Source of the DNA: Streptomyces sp. NBC_01314
Lineage (GTDB): Bacteria > Actinomycetota > Actinomycetes > Streptomycetales > Streptomycetaceae
DNA length: 64,000 nucleotides
Reading direction: 5' to 3'
Assembly (NCBI RefSeq): GCF_041435215.1
Contig: NZ_CP108394.1
Location: forward strand, 5,456,001 to 5,520,000
Each line of letters opens with the position of its first letter. Positions within the stretch are counted from its first letter, which is position 1. The translations under genes were made by a program, and so were the position numbers. A model generated the notes under the pieces. That model ran no database searches. It was not told the DNA's origin and was given only the letters and a program-made list of their open reading frames with translations. Below, in pieces: positions 37,764 to 47,462 of this stretch.

Positions 37764-38259
37764 GCAGATCCCATTCTCGAACTCGGAAGAATGTACGAGA
37801 CCCGGGGCGCGACGGCATGACGGCAGCACAAAGCCACGTCGGTCCGGGCCGCGCCAGGGTGTGAGTGGTTGAAGAAAACACTGGGCTCAGGGGTCACTTG
37901 AGCCACAGAGTCTGCACATCGTTTACCAAGCGGTAGGGGCTGTCAACCTCGGTAAACGCCCGTCCGATGCCCTAGTTCGGCAGCCCGTAGGGCACGCCTG
38001 CGCCACACGCACGGCACATATGGGACACAAGGGGAATCAGTTCCTCCGATGACCCATGAGCCGTTCATGAGCCGTCCATGAGCGCCCCAACGCCGGGTCG
38101 CCCAACCGCAAAGGATTCCCCAACTCGCCACTGTGGGCAGGTGAGTTGATATGGGGCGGATTTGACAATCCCGGTCCTCGCTCCCGAACCTACGTTCATG
38201 ACATCCATTTTCATTATCGGCGTCAATGGTGCCGCCGAGAGCGAGCGGGGTGACGGTCC
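37764..38259. other. long divergent intergenic region with repeats
   Basis: Nearly 500 bp without a gene. It holds CGTTTACC (37921-37928) facing GGTAAACG (37952-37959), an 11-bp motif (CATGAGCCGT core) in three tandem copies at 38054-38086, TTGACA boxes on both strands (38162-38167 plus; 37942-37947 minus), and an AT-rich patch at 38199-38219. This suggests substantial regulation of the flanking genes. Confidence 0.6.
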
Positions 38260-39255
38260 ATGCGCGTGGCCTTCGTAGGCAAGGGCGGCAGCGGCAAGAC
38301 CACGCTCTCCGCGCTCTTCGCCCGGCACCTCGCTCGCTCGGGCGCGCCGCTCGTGGCGATCGACGGCGACATCAACCAGCACCTCGCGCACGCGCTCGGC
38401 CTCGACGAGGACGACGACTTCCGCGCACCACCGCTGAGTTCGCGCACCGCCGAGATCAAGGACCTGCTGCGCGGCACGAACCCGCGGATCGTCTCCCGCG
38501 AGGCCATGGTGAAGACGACCCCGCCGGGCCGGGGTTCGCGGCTGCTGCGACTGCTCGGGGACGACGACGTCCACGGCCGGCACGTCGAGCGCGTGGACGG
38601 CGTTCCGCTCATGGTCACCGGCGCCTTCGACGAGAGCGACCTCGGCGTGGCCTGCTACCACTCCAAGCTCGGCGCGGTGGAGCTGTACCTCAACCATCTC
38701 GTCGACGGTCCGGGCGAGTACGTCGTCGTCGACATGACCGCCGGCGCGGACGCCTTCGCCTCCGGGCTCTTCACCCGGTTCGACATGACCTTCCTCGTGG
38801 TCGAGCCGACGCGGAAGAGCGTGTCCGTGTACCGGCAGTACCGGGAGCACGCCGCCGAGTTCGGTATCCCGATCGCCGTCGTCGGCAACAAGGTCACCGG
38901 CGAGGACGACCTGCTCTTCCTCAAGGAGCACGTCGGCGAGGACCTGCTGGCGTACTGCGTGCAGTCGTCGTACGTCCGCGCGCAGGAACAGGGGAGGGAG
39001 CAGGGCGAGTTGGAGGCACACAACGTGCACGCGCTGACGCAACTGAAGGCCGCCGTGGACGCCCGCACGAAGGACTGGGCCACCTTCCAGCGCCACGCCG
39101 TCGAGTTCCACCTCCGCAACGCCGCCGCCTGGGCCAACGCCGCCACCGGGCACGACCTGGCCGCCCAGGTGGACCCCGGCTTCCGCCACGGCCCGGAGGC
39201 ACTGGCCGCCGTCGAGTCCGCCTCCACGCCCGTGTCGCCCGACGTCTCCCCGTAG
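38260..39255 (+). CDS. ArsA/CooC-like P-loop ATPase
   Basis: 331 residues. The deviant Walker A GKGGSGKTT is at 7-15; IDGDINQH follows at about 36 and VVVDMTAGADAF near 155 gives the switch II-like motif. The family (MinD/ArsA/CooC, SIMIBI class) couples ATP hydrolysis to dimerisation for membrane or metal-insertion tasks. The form with long C-terminal helices (KDWATFQRHAVEFHLRNAAAW) is annotated in Streptomyces as CO-dehydrogenase maturation-like ATPase, but no dehydrogenase is nearby. Partner unknown. Confidence 0.8.
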   Translation: MRVAFVGKGGSGKTTLSALFARHLARSGAPLVAIDGDINQHLAHALGLDEDDDFRAPPLSSRTAEIKDLLRGTNPRIVSREAMVKTTPPGRGSRLLRLLGDDDVHGRHVERVDGVPLMVTGAFDESDLGVACYHSKLGAVELYLNHLVDGPGEYVVVDMTAGADAFASGLFTRFDMTFLVVEPTRKSVSVYRQYREHAAEFGIPIAVVGNKVTGEDDLLFLKEHVGEDLLAYCVQSSYVRAQEQGREQGELEAHNVHALTQLKAAVDARTKDWATFQRHAVEFHLRNAAAWANAATGHDLAAQVDPGFRHGPEALAAVESASTPVSPDVSP

Positions 39256-39722
39256 CTGCTCGCGTATGCCGAGAGGGATGACTCCCCATCCCGACCCCAG
39301 ACCCGGTTCCCGATCCCAGACCCAATCCAGGGCTCAGCCCCAGGTCCAGACCCAGGCCCGGGTCCAGTCCAGGTCCAGTCCCAATGGGCCTGATTCGGCC
39401 ACCGACCGCCCCCTCCGCACCCCTCCCGTGGAGGGGGCGGTCGGTCCGACACGCCGGAGCTCAGGGGGCGCACGGGGGCGCATTACCGGCGTACAGCTGC
39501 ATGGGTGGTCCGGGGCGAGGGCGTCCGTGTGTGGGGCTTCGGGCTGTTCGTGCGGGGGCTTCGTCCCGATCACGCCCGATCCCGCCCGGTCCTGTGGGGC
39601 TCATGCGCGGCGGTCGCGTGCCTCGTGGGCACTTGGTGCGTGCCGGTCCGCGCGCCACGGCGTGCGGCCGTGTGATTTGCGCCGTCACAAGTTGGCCTGC
39701 CTGCGATCACACAAGGTGAATA
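39256..39722. other. low-complexity intergenic region with terminator
   Basis: 39290-39385 consists of diverged CCCAGACCC / GGTCCAG-type words, a simple-repeat tract. A 15-bp perfect stem at 39402-39416 with 39430-39444 is the terminator of the ATPase gene. The rest shows no coding potential. Confidence 0.65.
39402..39444. terminator. terminator of the ArsA-like gene
   Basis: 15-bp perfect stem with a 13-nt loop. Confidence 0.85.
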
Positions 39723-42700
39723 ATGGGGCCTGAGGGCGTCTCAGCGACAGAGAGGGCCGCCGTGGGGACCGACAGGGACAGTGCCGTTTCCCGTCAGCGC
39801 TTCGACGTGGCCGATGCCGCGCCGTTGCTGATCGACGCGGACGGGTTCGTGACGAGCTGGACCCGGGACGCGGAGCGGCTCTTCGGGTATCCGGCGGCCG
39901 AGATCCTGGGCCGCAGCGTCCGTACGCTCCTGGTCGACGAGGACGGCGAACGCATCGGTTCACTGGCCGAGGCCCATCGTGCCCTCGGCGGCTGGTCCGG
40001 CATCCTCACCGCCCGCCACCGCGACGGCCACCGCGTCAAGGTGATGGTCCGGGTCGTCCCGACGCGGGAGGCGACGGCGGCGACCGCGGCGGCGGCTGCC
40101 TCGGCCGATGTGATCCCCTCAGCTGATTCCGCCGGTTCGGCCGTCCCGCCCGGTTCCGCCGTCCCGCCCGGTTCCGCCGTCCCGCTCAGTGCAGCCCCCT
40201 CCGCCGGCTCCGCCCTCCCGTCCGGTTCCGCCGTCCCGCCCGGTGCGGCCCCCTCGGCCGGTTCCACCGGTCCCGTCGACATGGCGGCCTCGGCGTCGGT
40301 TCCCGGCGCCTGGCCCGCGCCGCGTCCCGGTTACCCCGACGTGCCCCGGTCCGTCACACCACCACCGCCACCGCCTCCGACCCGGTCCGCAACCCCGGCG
40401 TCGCCCTCGCCCGAGGTCGGGCGCGCCCCTGCCCGGGAGGCGGGTACTTGGCCGGCCGCCGGAAACACCGGAAGCCCGGCCCGGCAGAGCCCGCCCCCTC
40501 CCAAGCCCGCCCCACCACGGGCCACGTCACCATGGGCCGCGTCATCCCAGACCTCATCACCACAGAGCGCACCACCACGGATCGCGTCACCCCAGACCGC
40601 CTCACCCCAGACCGCCTCACCAGCGACGCAGGCAACCCCACGGCCGCCCGCGCCCGAGGCCGGGCACGCGTCGGCGCGAGAGCGCGGCGCCTGGCCGGCC
40701 GCCCAGGGCCCCAGCAGGCCCACGGTCCGGCAGGCCACACCCGCCCCCGACTTTCCGCCGCCGCCCCAATCCCCCTCCGCACGCCTGCCCTTCTCCCCAT
40801 CCCTGTCCTCAGCCCCCTCTCCGTCCCCGTACCCGTCCGCATCCCCACCCCTCTCGCCATCCCCCTCTCCATCCCCGTCGCCCTCCTCTCCCCCTCCCTC
40901 CCCCGACCCCCTCAAGGCCGCCCACTGGGTGGCCCTCGTCTCCGACGCCACCCAGGCTCCCGGCTGGGACATGAGCCGGACCGTGCTGGAGCGGATGACC
41001 GCGTGGTCGCCCGTGGGGATCGCGATAGTGGACACGGAGCTGCGGTTCGTGTGGTCCAACGCGGCGTTGGAGCGGTTCGGAGGCGGGCGGGCGCACGAGC
41101 GGGTGGGGCTTCGGCTCGCGGAGGTGCAGCCGGGGCTCGACGCCGAGCGCATCGAGACACAGATGCGGCGGGTGCTGGAGACGGGCGTGCCGGTGCTCGA
41201 CTACGAGCACGTGGGCCGGGTCCGGTCGTCTCCGCACCGCGAGACCGCGCACGCCATGTCGTTCACACGGCTGGAGGACGACCACGGGCGGGCCATCGGC
41301 GTGTACTACACGGTGGTCGACGTGTCGGAGCAGCACCGCGCCCGCATCCGGCTGGCGCTGCTGGACCGGGCCGGTGAGCAGATCGGCCGGACCCTCGACG
41401 TACGGCGGACCGCGCAGGAGCTGGCGGACGTGGTCGTGCCGACGCTCGCCGACTTCGTGACAGTCGACCTGGTGGACTCGGTGCTGCGGGGCGCCGAGCC
41501 GGGCCCCCTCGGGGACGGGTCCGTCCCGCTGCGGCGGATCGCCCAGCAGTCCGTGCACGCCGGGGTGCCGGAGGCCGTTCTGGAGGTCGGCGCGATCGTC
41601 TCGTACGCGGCCGGATCACCCCCGGTGCGTGCGCTGGTCGACGGCCGGTCCTGGTCGGAGCCGAGGCTCGACCCGCTGTCGGCGGAGTGGGCCGAGGCCG
41701 TGCCCGGCGACCGGACGGTGAGCGTGGAGGCGCTCGGGCTGCACAGCGTGATGATCGTGCCGGTACGGGCGCGGGGCACCACACTCGGCATCACCAAGTT
41801 CTTCCGGCGCGACCGGCAGGACCCCTTCGACGCGGTCGACCTGGGCCTCGCCGAGGAGTTGGTCGGCCGGGCCGCCATCTGCGTCGACAACGCCCGTCGG
41901 TACACGCGCGAGCGGGACGCCGCCCTCGTCCTCCAGCGCAGCCTGCTGCCGCGCCGGCTGCCCGAGCAGGACGCGGCCGAGGTCGCCGTCCGCTACCGGC
42001 CCGCCGACGAACTGACCGGCCTCGGCGGCGACTGGTACGACGTCATCCCGCTCTCCGGAGCCCGCGTCGCCCTCGTCGTCGGCGAGGTCGCGGGCCACGG
42101 CATCGACGGCGCCGCCGCCATGGGCCGCCTCCGTACGGCCGTACGCACCCTCGCCGACCTCGATCTGCCGCCGGACGAGGTGCTCGCCCACCTCGACGAC
42201 ATGGTCGCCAAGTCGGCGCGGCAGGAGGGATCCGAGCCGGGCGGGGGCAGCGTCCACACGGTCGGGGCACGCTGTCTGTACGTCGTCCACGACCCGGTGT
42301 CGGGGACGTGCGCGATGGCCTCCGCCGGGCCGTTCGCCCCGGCCCTGGTCGCCCCCGACGGGACGGTCACCTTCCCCGAGCTTCCCGAGGGGCCGGCGCT
42401 CGGCGTCGACCAGCGGCCCTTCGAGGTGCTGGAGATGGACCTCCCCGAGGGCACCGTCATCGCGCTGCACACCGACGGACTGCTCGCCGGGGCCTCCCGC
42501 GAGGCGCTGTGCCGCGCGCTGGCCCGGCCCGAGCCCCTGCTCGAACGGCACGCCCAACGCGTCCTCGACTCCCTCGCCCCGGCCCACCCCACCGACGACG
42601 TCGCCCTCCTCCTGGCCCGCACCCGGCGGCTGCCCGCCCACCGGGTCGCCTCCTGGGAACTGCCGGCCGACCCGGCGCTCGTCGCGGAGGCCCGCAAGAC

Positions 42701-43103
42701 CACCGCCCGACAGCTCGGTGCGTGGGGGCTGGAGGAGCTGGCGTTCACCACCGAACTGGTCGTCAGCGAACTGGTCACCAACGCGATCCGGCACGCCGCC
42801 GGGCCCATCCGACTCCGGCTCATCCTCGAACGCACCCTGGTCTGCGAGGTGTTCGACGGCGGCGCCACCGCGCCCCATCTGCGCCACCCGCGCACCACCG
42901 ACGAGGGCGGCCGCGGCCTCTTCCTCATCTCCCAGTTCACCCAGCGCTGGGGCACCCGCTTCCTGCCCGAGGGCAAGGTGATCTGGGCGGAACAGTCACT
43001 GGCGGATCCATTGCCCGATCCATTGGCGGGTCCACCGGCCGATCCATTGGCGGGTCCACCGGCCGATCCACTGACGGGTCCACCGGCGGATCCACTGGTC
43101 TGA
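39723..43103 (+). CDS. PAS-GAF-SpoIIE phosphatase with C-terminal HATPase (RsbU/RsbW-type regulator)
   Basis: 1126 residues from ATG 39723; GTG 39762 with GAGAGGG upstream is an equally good start. Domain order: PAS (about 25-125), a 270-residue Pro/Ser/Ala-rich linker, second PAS (about 415-530, WSPVGIAIVDTELRFVWSNAALERFGG), GAF (about 550-720), SpoIIE/PP2C phosphatase (about 740-960; GGDWYDV, VVGEVAGHG, LHTDGLLAG), and HATPase (about 985-1085; VVSELVTNAIRHAAG, DEGGRGLFLI). It should dephosphorylate anti-anti-sigma factors while the kinase domain may bind anti-sigma partners. The usual D of GDVxGHG is E here. Three 24-bp repeats encode the ADPLAGPP tail. Confidence 0.88.
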   Translation: MGPEGVSATERAAVGTDRDSAVSRQRFDVADAAPLLIDADGFVTSWTRDAERLFGYPAAEILGRSVRTLLVDEDGERIGSLAEAHRALGGWSGILTARHRDGHRVKVMVRVVPTREATAATAAAAASADVIPSADSAGSAVPPGSAVPPGSAVPLSAAPSAGSALPSGSAVPPGAAPSAGSTGPVDMAASASVPGAWPAPRPGYPDVPRSVTPPPPPPPTRSATPASPSPEVGRAPAREAGTWPAAGNTGSPARQSPPPPKPAPPRATSPWAASSQTSSPQSAPPRIASPQTASPQTASPATQATPRPPAPEAGHASARERGAWPAAQGPSRPTVRQATPAPDFPPPPQSPSARLPFSPSLSSAPSPSPYPSASPPLSPSPSPSPSPSSPPPSPDPLKAAHWVALVSDATQAPGWDMSRTVLERMTAWSPVGIAIVDTELRFVWSNAALERFGGGRAHERVGLRLAEVQPGLDAERIETQMRRVLETGVPVLDYEHVGRVRSSPHRETAHAMSFTRLEDDHGRAIGVYYTVVDVSEQHRARIRLALLDRAGEQIGRTLDVRRTAQELADVVVPTLADFVTVDLVDSVLRGAEPGPLGDGSVPLRRIAQQSVHAGVPEAVLEVGAIVSYAAGSPPVRALVDGRSWSEPRLDPLSAEWAEAVPGDRTVSVEALGLHSVMIVPVRARGTTLGITKFFRRDRQDPFDAVDLGLAEELVGRAAICVDNARRYTRERDAALVLQRSLLPRRLPEQDAAEVAVRYRPADELTGLGGDWYDVIPLSGARVALVVGEVAGHGIDGAAAMGRLRTAVRTLADLDLPPDEVLAHLDDMVAKSARQEGSEPGGGSVHTVGARCLYVVHDPVSGTCAMASAGPFAPALVAPDGTVTFPELPEGPALGVDQRPFEVLEMDLPEGTVIALHTDGLLAGASREALCRALARPEPLLERHAQRVLDSLAPAHPTDDVALLLARTRRLPAHRVASWELPADPALVAEARKTTARQLGAWGLEELAFTTELVVSELVTNAIRHAAGPIRLRLILERTLVCEVFDGGATAPHLRHPRTTDEGGRGLFLISQFTQRWGTRFLPEGKVIWAEQSLADPLPDPLAGPPADPLAGPPADPLTGPPADPLV
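43017..43088 (+). repeat. three 24-bp tandem repeats at the 3' end of the phosphatase gene
   Basis: Units start at 43017, 43041 and 43065, each encoding about ADPLAGPP; the third carries a few substitutions. In-frame C-terminal expansion. Confidence 0.9.
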
Positions 43104-43424
43104 CTTACCGCCAGTCACCGCGGTACGCCATCCGAGGGCGCTCTCATTGGACCGACCGGGTGGAACTCGTCGGGCCGGCCCCACTCCCCGGCCCCAGTAC
43201 CCGGCCCCACTCTTCGGCGTCCCCCACCTCCCCCGGATCTCCGCATTTCCGGCATCGCGCCCCACTCTCCCGCCCTCGCCCTGCCCTCGCCCCGCGCTCC
43301 TCCCGCGCCCCGTGCCCCGTTCGGCCTGATTAGTGACGCTTGGCACCTCATATGAATGCAGGGGTCGGCTTCGGGCACCGGTTTCCGTCGCCTCGGCAGG
43401 ACATCAGGAGAAGAGGGACGTGGC
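43104..43424. other. intergenic region
   Basis: Proline-codon-rich shadow frames only. The sequence AAGAGGGACGTGGC at its end is the ribosome binding site for the next gene. No convincing hairpin or promoter was found. Confidence 0.5.
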
Positions 43425-46091
43425 GTGAAGCGAAGAACTCCGGGGGGCGTGGGTCTGGCCCTGGCCCTCTCGGCGGCGCTGGTGGTCGGACTGGCCGGCG
43501 AGGCGGTCCCCGCCGGCGCCGGCGCCGGCGCCGGCGCCGGCGCCGGAAGCATCGCGGACGGCAGGGCACCCGGCGACGGCAACGTGACCGTACGCGTCGT
43601 CAACGACGTGGACACCGACGGGGCGTACGACCACGGCATGGAGAAGGGCCGGGCCGGTGTGCGGGTCACGCTGACCGACGACCAGGGGACCGTGGTGGCC
43701 CTGACCACCAACTCCTGGGGCGTCGCCTGGTTCCAGCCGGCGACCACCACACTGCAGGGCGGCAAGTACCGCGTCCAGGTCCACAACCCCGACCCCCACA
43801 CCCTCCAGCCTGCGATCGCGGGCCTCGGCGACGGCCCGAAAGTCATGCGCAGCGGCGTCGGCTTCGTGGACGTCTCCGGGGGCCGGAGCACGACGTACAC
43901 CACCGGGTTCTGGGAGCCCGGGGTCTACTGCCAGGAGAATCCCGACCTGGTGACCTGCAACCTGACGAAGGGCGACGCGTCCGACACCCACCAGGGTCTG
44001 GTGTCGTTCGCGGGGAACTTCTCCGACACCCACCCCGGCGGCACGGTCCGCCGGCTGACCAACAACCAGCAGCAGGGGGCCGTTTTCGGCATCGGCAACG
44101 ACCGGATCGGCAACACGTACATGGGCACGCTGGTCAAGCGGCACGCGGCGTACGGGCCGGCGGGCGCGACCAACACGATCTACCGACGCAACAGCGCCTC
44201 CGGGGTGAGCACCTTCGTCACCCTGCCGGGCCTGCTGACCGAGCACGACGAGTCCGACGGCTGGCTCCGTGACGACCCGGTCTACAGAAGGGTCGGCCGG
44301 GAGGGCATCGGTGACGTCGACGTCTCCGGTGACGGCAGGACCCTCTACGCGGTCAGCCTCAACGACTCCCGGCTGTACGCCGTGCCGATCCGCGGCAGCG
44401 GCGACGGGGTCTACCCGGGCAGGTACCGGTCGCACGTCATTCCCAGGCCGAAGGACTGCGCCGGCCACTGGCACCCGTACGGCATCGGGGTGCGCGGCGG
44501 GCGCGTGCTCGTCGGCGGGGTGTGCGGCGCGGAGAACACGGTCACCAGGAACGCCCCGTGGGGCGACCCGTCCCAGGTCACCTCGCACGTCTACGAGTTC
44601 TCCCAGGGCTCGTTCCAACCGCTGTTCCACACGGCGATGAACTACCCGCGCGGCTGCGTGTACCGGTTCACCGGACTGCCCGCGACCACTCCCCGCTGCA
44701 CCAAGCCCTCCGCCGTCGGCCAACCGCTGAGCGCCATGTGGGAGGCGTGGAACCAGCGCGTACCCACGCCCCGGAACCTCTCCTTCGTCGCCGCGCCGCA
44801 GCCGATCCTGTCCAACATCGAGATCGCCGACAACGGCGACCTGGTCCTGGGCTTCCGCGACCGCTTCGCCGACATGCAGGGCACGGCGACATACCCCTTC
44901 AACGCCCACAAGAAGAACCTGGTCAGAGCTGTCGCCGCCGGTGACGTGCTGCGCGTGTGCAAGTCCGGTACGACGTACACGCCGGAGAACAACGCCCGGT
45001 GCGACGCGCTCTACGGCGCACAGCCCAACAACGACGAGGGTCCGGGCCACGGCGAGTTCTACGACGACTCGACCAGGCTGGTGGACGCCCACGAGGACCA
45101 GGTCACCCAGGGCGGCACGGCCCTCCTGCCGTTCCGGAACAAGCTGTGGAGCACGGTCTACGACCCGTTCGACAACCACCCCTGGGAACAGGGCGTACGC
45201 CGCTGGAACGCCGACAAGGGCAAGACGGAGGGCAACCTCACGATCCAGAACACCTGGAGCAGCGACGCCAGGCAGCGCGCCCTGCTCTTCGGCAAGGGCA
45301 ACGGCCTCGCCGACCTGGCGCTGGTCTGCGACCGGGCGCCCGTCCAGGTCGGCAACCGCGTCTGGTACGACGCCAACGGCAACGGCGTCCAGGACCCGTC
45401 CGAGCCGCCGCTCAAGGGCGTGAAGGTGACGCTCGACCCGATGTCGCGGTCCGGCCCCGACCTCACCACGTCCACCGACGCGAACGGCGAGTACTACGTC
45501 GGCGGCGGGCAGGGTCTCAAGCCGAACACCACCTACCGGGTCTCGTTCGACTACAGCGGCATCGACACGTCCGCCCTGCCGGGCAACCCGAGCCGCTCCT
45601 CCCTCACATGGACGGTGAGGAACGCCGGTTCGAACCGCGCGATCGACTCCGACGCCGCCCCGTACGGCCGGACCACCGTCCGCGTCGGTGACCCCGGCCA
45701 TGTGAACCACACGGTCGACGCCGGCCTCACCCCCTCGGTGCGGCTGACGCTCGTGAAGCTCGACAGGAAGAGCAACAGGCCGTTGGCCGGCGCGGTGTTC
45801 GAGCTGTGGCAGGACGTCAACGGCGTCCGCGGCCTCCAGCGGTACGGCATGAGGAAGGACAGGTTCGTCAACGACTGCGCCAGCTCCCGCACCGGCCGCT
45901 GCTCCTTCGGCTCGCTCCTGCCGGGCACGTACTACCTGGTGGAGACCGACGTTTTTGAGGGCTACCTCAAGCCGGAGCAGCCGGTCACCGGGCCGTACGT
46001 CCTCACCCCGAAGAACGCCTCGTACGGCAGCGGGCTGTCCGTGAAGCTCTTCAACCTGCGAGGAGAGCCGTGCAAGGGCAAGAAGTGCTGA
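43425..46091 (+). CDS. large secreted SdrD-B/SpaA-type surface protein
   Basis: 888 residues from GTG 43425. Signal peptide about 1-28, then an (AG)n tract built from GCCGGC repeats. Residues about 40-130 are a first B-type repeat (NVTVRVVNDVDTDGAYDHGMEKGRAGV). A large propeller-like middle domain follows (GIGNDRIGNTYMG, GDVDVSGDGRTLYAVSLND). A classical SdrD B domain is at about 640-735 (VGNRVWYDANGNGVQDPSEPP) and a SpaA/prealbumin-like domain at about 770-875 (RLTLVKLDRKSNRPLAGAVFEL). It lacks an LPXTG-type motif and ends CKGKKC, so it is probably released or held non-covalently. Adhesive or wall-associated role likely. Confidence 0.85.
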   Translation: MKRRTPGGVGLALALSAALVVGLAGEAVPAGAGAGAGAGAGSIADGRAPGDGNVTVRVVNDVDTDGAYDHGMEKGRAGVRVTLTDDQGTVVALTTNSWGVAWFQPATTTLQGGKYRVQVHNPDPHTLQPAIAGLGDGPKVMRSGVGFVDVSGGRSTTYTTGFWEPGVYCQENPDLVTCNLTKGDASDTHQGLVSFAGNFSDTHPGGTVRRLTNNQQQGAVFGIGNDRIGNTYMGTLVKRHAAYGPAGATNTIYRRNSASGVSTFVTLPGLLTEHDESDGWLRDDPVYRRVGREGIGDVDVSGDGRTLYAVSLNDSRLYAVPIRGSGDGVYPGRYRSHVIPRPKDCAGHWHPYGIGVRGGRVLVGGVCGAENTVTRNAPWGDPSQVTSHVYEFSQGSFQPLFHTAMNYPRGCVYRFTGLPATTPRCTKPSAVGQPLSAMWEAWNQRVPTPRNLSFVAAPQPILSNIEIADNGDLVLGFRDRFADMQGTATYPFNAHKKNLVRAVAAGDVLRVCKSGTTYTPENNARCDALYGAQPNNDEGPGHGEFYDDSTRLVDAHEDQVTQGGTALLPFRNKLWSTVYDPFDNHPWEQGVRRWNADKGKTEGNLTIQNTWSSDARQRALLFGKGNGLADLALVCDRAPVQVGNRVWYDANGNGVQDPSEPPLKGVKVTLDPMSRSGPDLTTSTDANGEYYVGGGQGLKPNTTYRVSFDYSGIDTSALPGNPSRSSLTWTVRNAGSNRAIDSDAAPYGRTTVRVGDPGHVNHTVDAGLTPSVRLTLVKLDRKSNRPLAGAVFELWQDVNGVRGLQRYGMRKDRFVNDCASSRTGRCSFGSLLPGTYYLVETDVFEGYLKPEQPVTGPYVLTPKNASYGSGLSVKLFNLRGEPCKGKKC

Positions 46092-46119
46092 TGCCCTGAC
46101 CCGAACGCGTCACACGAGA

Positions 46120-46155
46120 CGGGCCGCCCACCGGCAGACAACGGTGGGCGGCCCG
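46120..46155 (+). terminator. terminator of the SdrD-B protein gene
   Basis: 13-bp perfect stem (46120-46132 with 46143-46155), 10-nt loop, 28 bp after the stop. Confidence 0.85.
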
Positions 46156-46266
46156 ACGCCGGTTCCCGTTCGGCCCAGCAGGACGTCTCCGGCGTCCGCT
46201 GGACGCCGTATCTCTGGGAGGGGGTTCGGCGATGAGTGTGTGAGTGAGTAAGTACCGGAGGCCGCG

Positions 46267-46425
46267 TTGACGACCCGACGAAGGACGCGGAAGACCCGGA
46301 TACGTACGGTCGCGGCGGTGTCCTGCGCCCTGCTGGGCTGGACGGCGGTCCCCGCCGCCGCGGCGGCGCCCGCGCCGGAGTGCACCGCGCGCACCGGCCC
46401 CTACCAGTGGGACCTGGAGCGCCAT
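46267..46425 (+). pseudogene. 5' remnant of an exported peptidoglycan-binding/L,D-transpeptidase-type gene
   Basis: Starts at TTG 46267 (TTRRRTRKTRIRTVAAVSC), has a signal peptide ending AAAAAP, and reads ECTARTGPYQWDLERHL, the beginning of a wall-associated domain common in Streptomyces. At 46425/46426 the coding quality stops abruptly: from there the frame runs antisense through the next gene's 3' end. The downstream part of the gene has been lost at a junction exactly at that gene's stop codon. Confidence 0.55.
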
Positions 46426-47331
46426 CTAGGAGGAGTCCTCTTCGTCGGACGACGTCTCGTCGGGGGACTGCCCGTCCGGGGCACTCTCCTCGGTGGACCC
46501 CTCGTCGGACGGTGCCTTCTTCGGCTTCTTCTCGCCCTTCTCCGGCTTCTTCTTCGCCTTCTTTTCCTGTTGCTCCTTCTTCAGGAGTTTCTGGAGGCGT
46601 TTGGCTCCCGCCTGGGCGGCGTCGCGGGTGGCGGTGTCGTCGATGCCGTAGAGGCCGCCGTGGGTGAGGAGGGCGGCGGTGTCGCCGACGCGTACCGTGG
46701 CGAGGTCGAGGGTGAGGGCGCTGTCCTCGCCCTCGACGTCACCGCTGACGACCAGCCGCAGCCCCTGCCGGGCGTCGCCCAGGTCGCCGGGGAGTTCGAC
46801 GGGGGTGACCTCGGCGCCGTACTCCCGCCCCTGGGTGCCGGTGATGGTGAACTCCCCGCACTCGTCCACGAGTTGGCGGAGGTGGCCGAGGCGGGTGTCG
46901 ACGTCGGCCCTGTCGTACGCGCCCACCTGGTAGCGCAGCTGGGCACCGTACTCGTCGTCGTCGAAGCCCGTGACGGCCGTCTCGCCCCTGGGTTTGCCGA
47001 GGACGTCCTCGGTGTACACCGCGTCGAGGAGTTCCTGGCACTCGGGGCGGTCGGTGCGGCCCTTGAGGAGGCCGTCCCGCCAGGTCGCCGCGCCCTGGGT
47101 GCCGGCCCAGGCGTCGCCGAGGTCGTCCTGGCGGAGCAGGGCGCTTCTGACCCGGGCGTCGGTGAGGGCGGGGGCGGGCGGGGCGGAGGGTGAGGGGGAG
47201 GCCGTGTCGTCGACGACGGCGGCCTCGGGGAAGCCGCGCGGGTACCCCGGGTCGTCCGCGACGCAGGCCGCCGCGCCCGCGAGCATCCCGAGGACCACGA
47301 CCCGGGCGAGAACACGGTACGGACGACGCAT
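46426..47331 (-). CDS. putative lipoprotein with charged C-terminal tail
   Basis: 301 residues from ATG 47331 after GGGAGG. Signal peptide with a cysteine near 23 (LAGAAACVADD), lipobox imperfect. The core (VRSALLRQDDLGDAWAGTQ, RPECQELLDAVYTED, GYGAQLRYQ-type strands) resembles Streptomyces lipoproteins with a PknH-sensor-like or NTF2-like shape. The last 55 residues are alternating Lys/Glu and then Ser/Glu/Asp-rich, disordered. The stop codon sits at the junction with the truncated gene. Function unknown; likely envelope. Confidence 0.7.
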   Translation of the reverse strand: MRRPYRVLARVVVLGMLAGAAACVADDPGYPRGFPEAAVVDDTASPSPSAPPAPALTDARVRSALLRQDDLGDAWAGTQGAATWRDGLLKGRTDRPECQELLDAVYTEDVLGKPRGETAVTGFDDDEYGAQLRYQVGAYDRADVDTRLGHLRQLVDECGEFTITGTQGREYGAEVTPVELPGDLGDARQGLRLVVSGDVEGEDSALTLDLATVRVGDTAALLTHGGLYGIDDTATRDAAQAGAKRLQKLLKKEQQEKKAKKKPEKGEKKPKKAPSDEGSTEESAPDGQSPDETSSDEEDSS

Positions 47332-47462
47332 GGCGGAGCCTCCCAAGAGCACGACGTTTCCGCTCCCACGCCAACACCGCTCGGGTCCGTCCACCAGCGC
47401 ACAAGGGCATGTGGGTGAACGACTCCCCCCGTACGGCTCCCCCCGTACCGCTCGCCCTGCGG

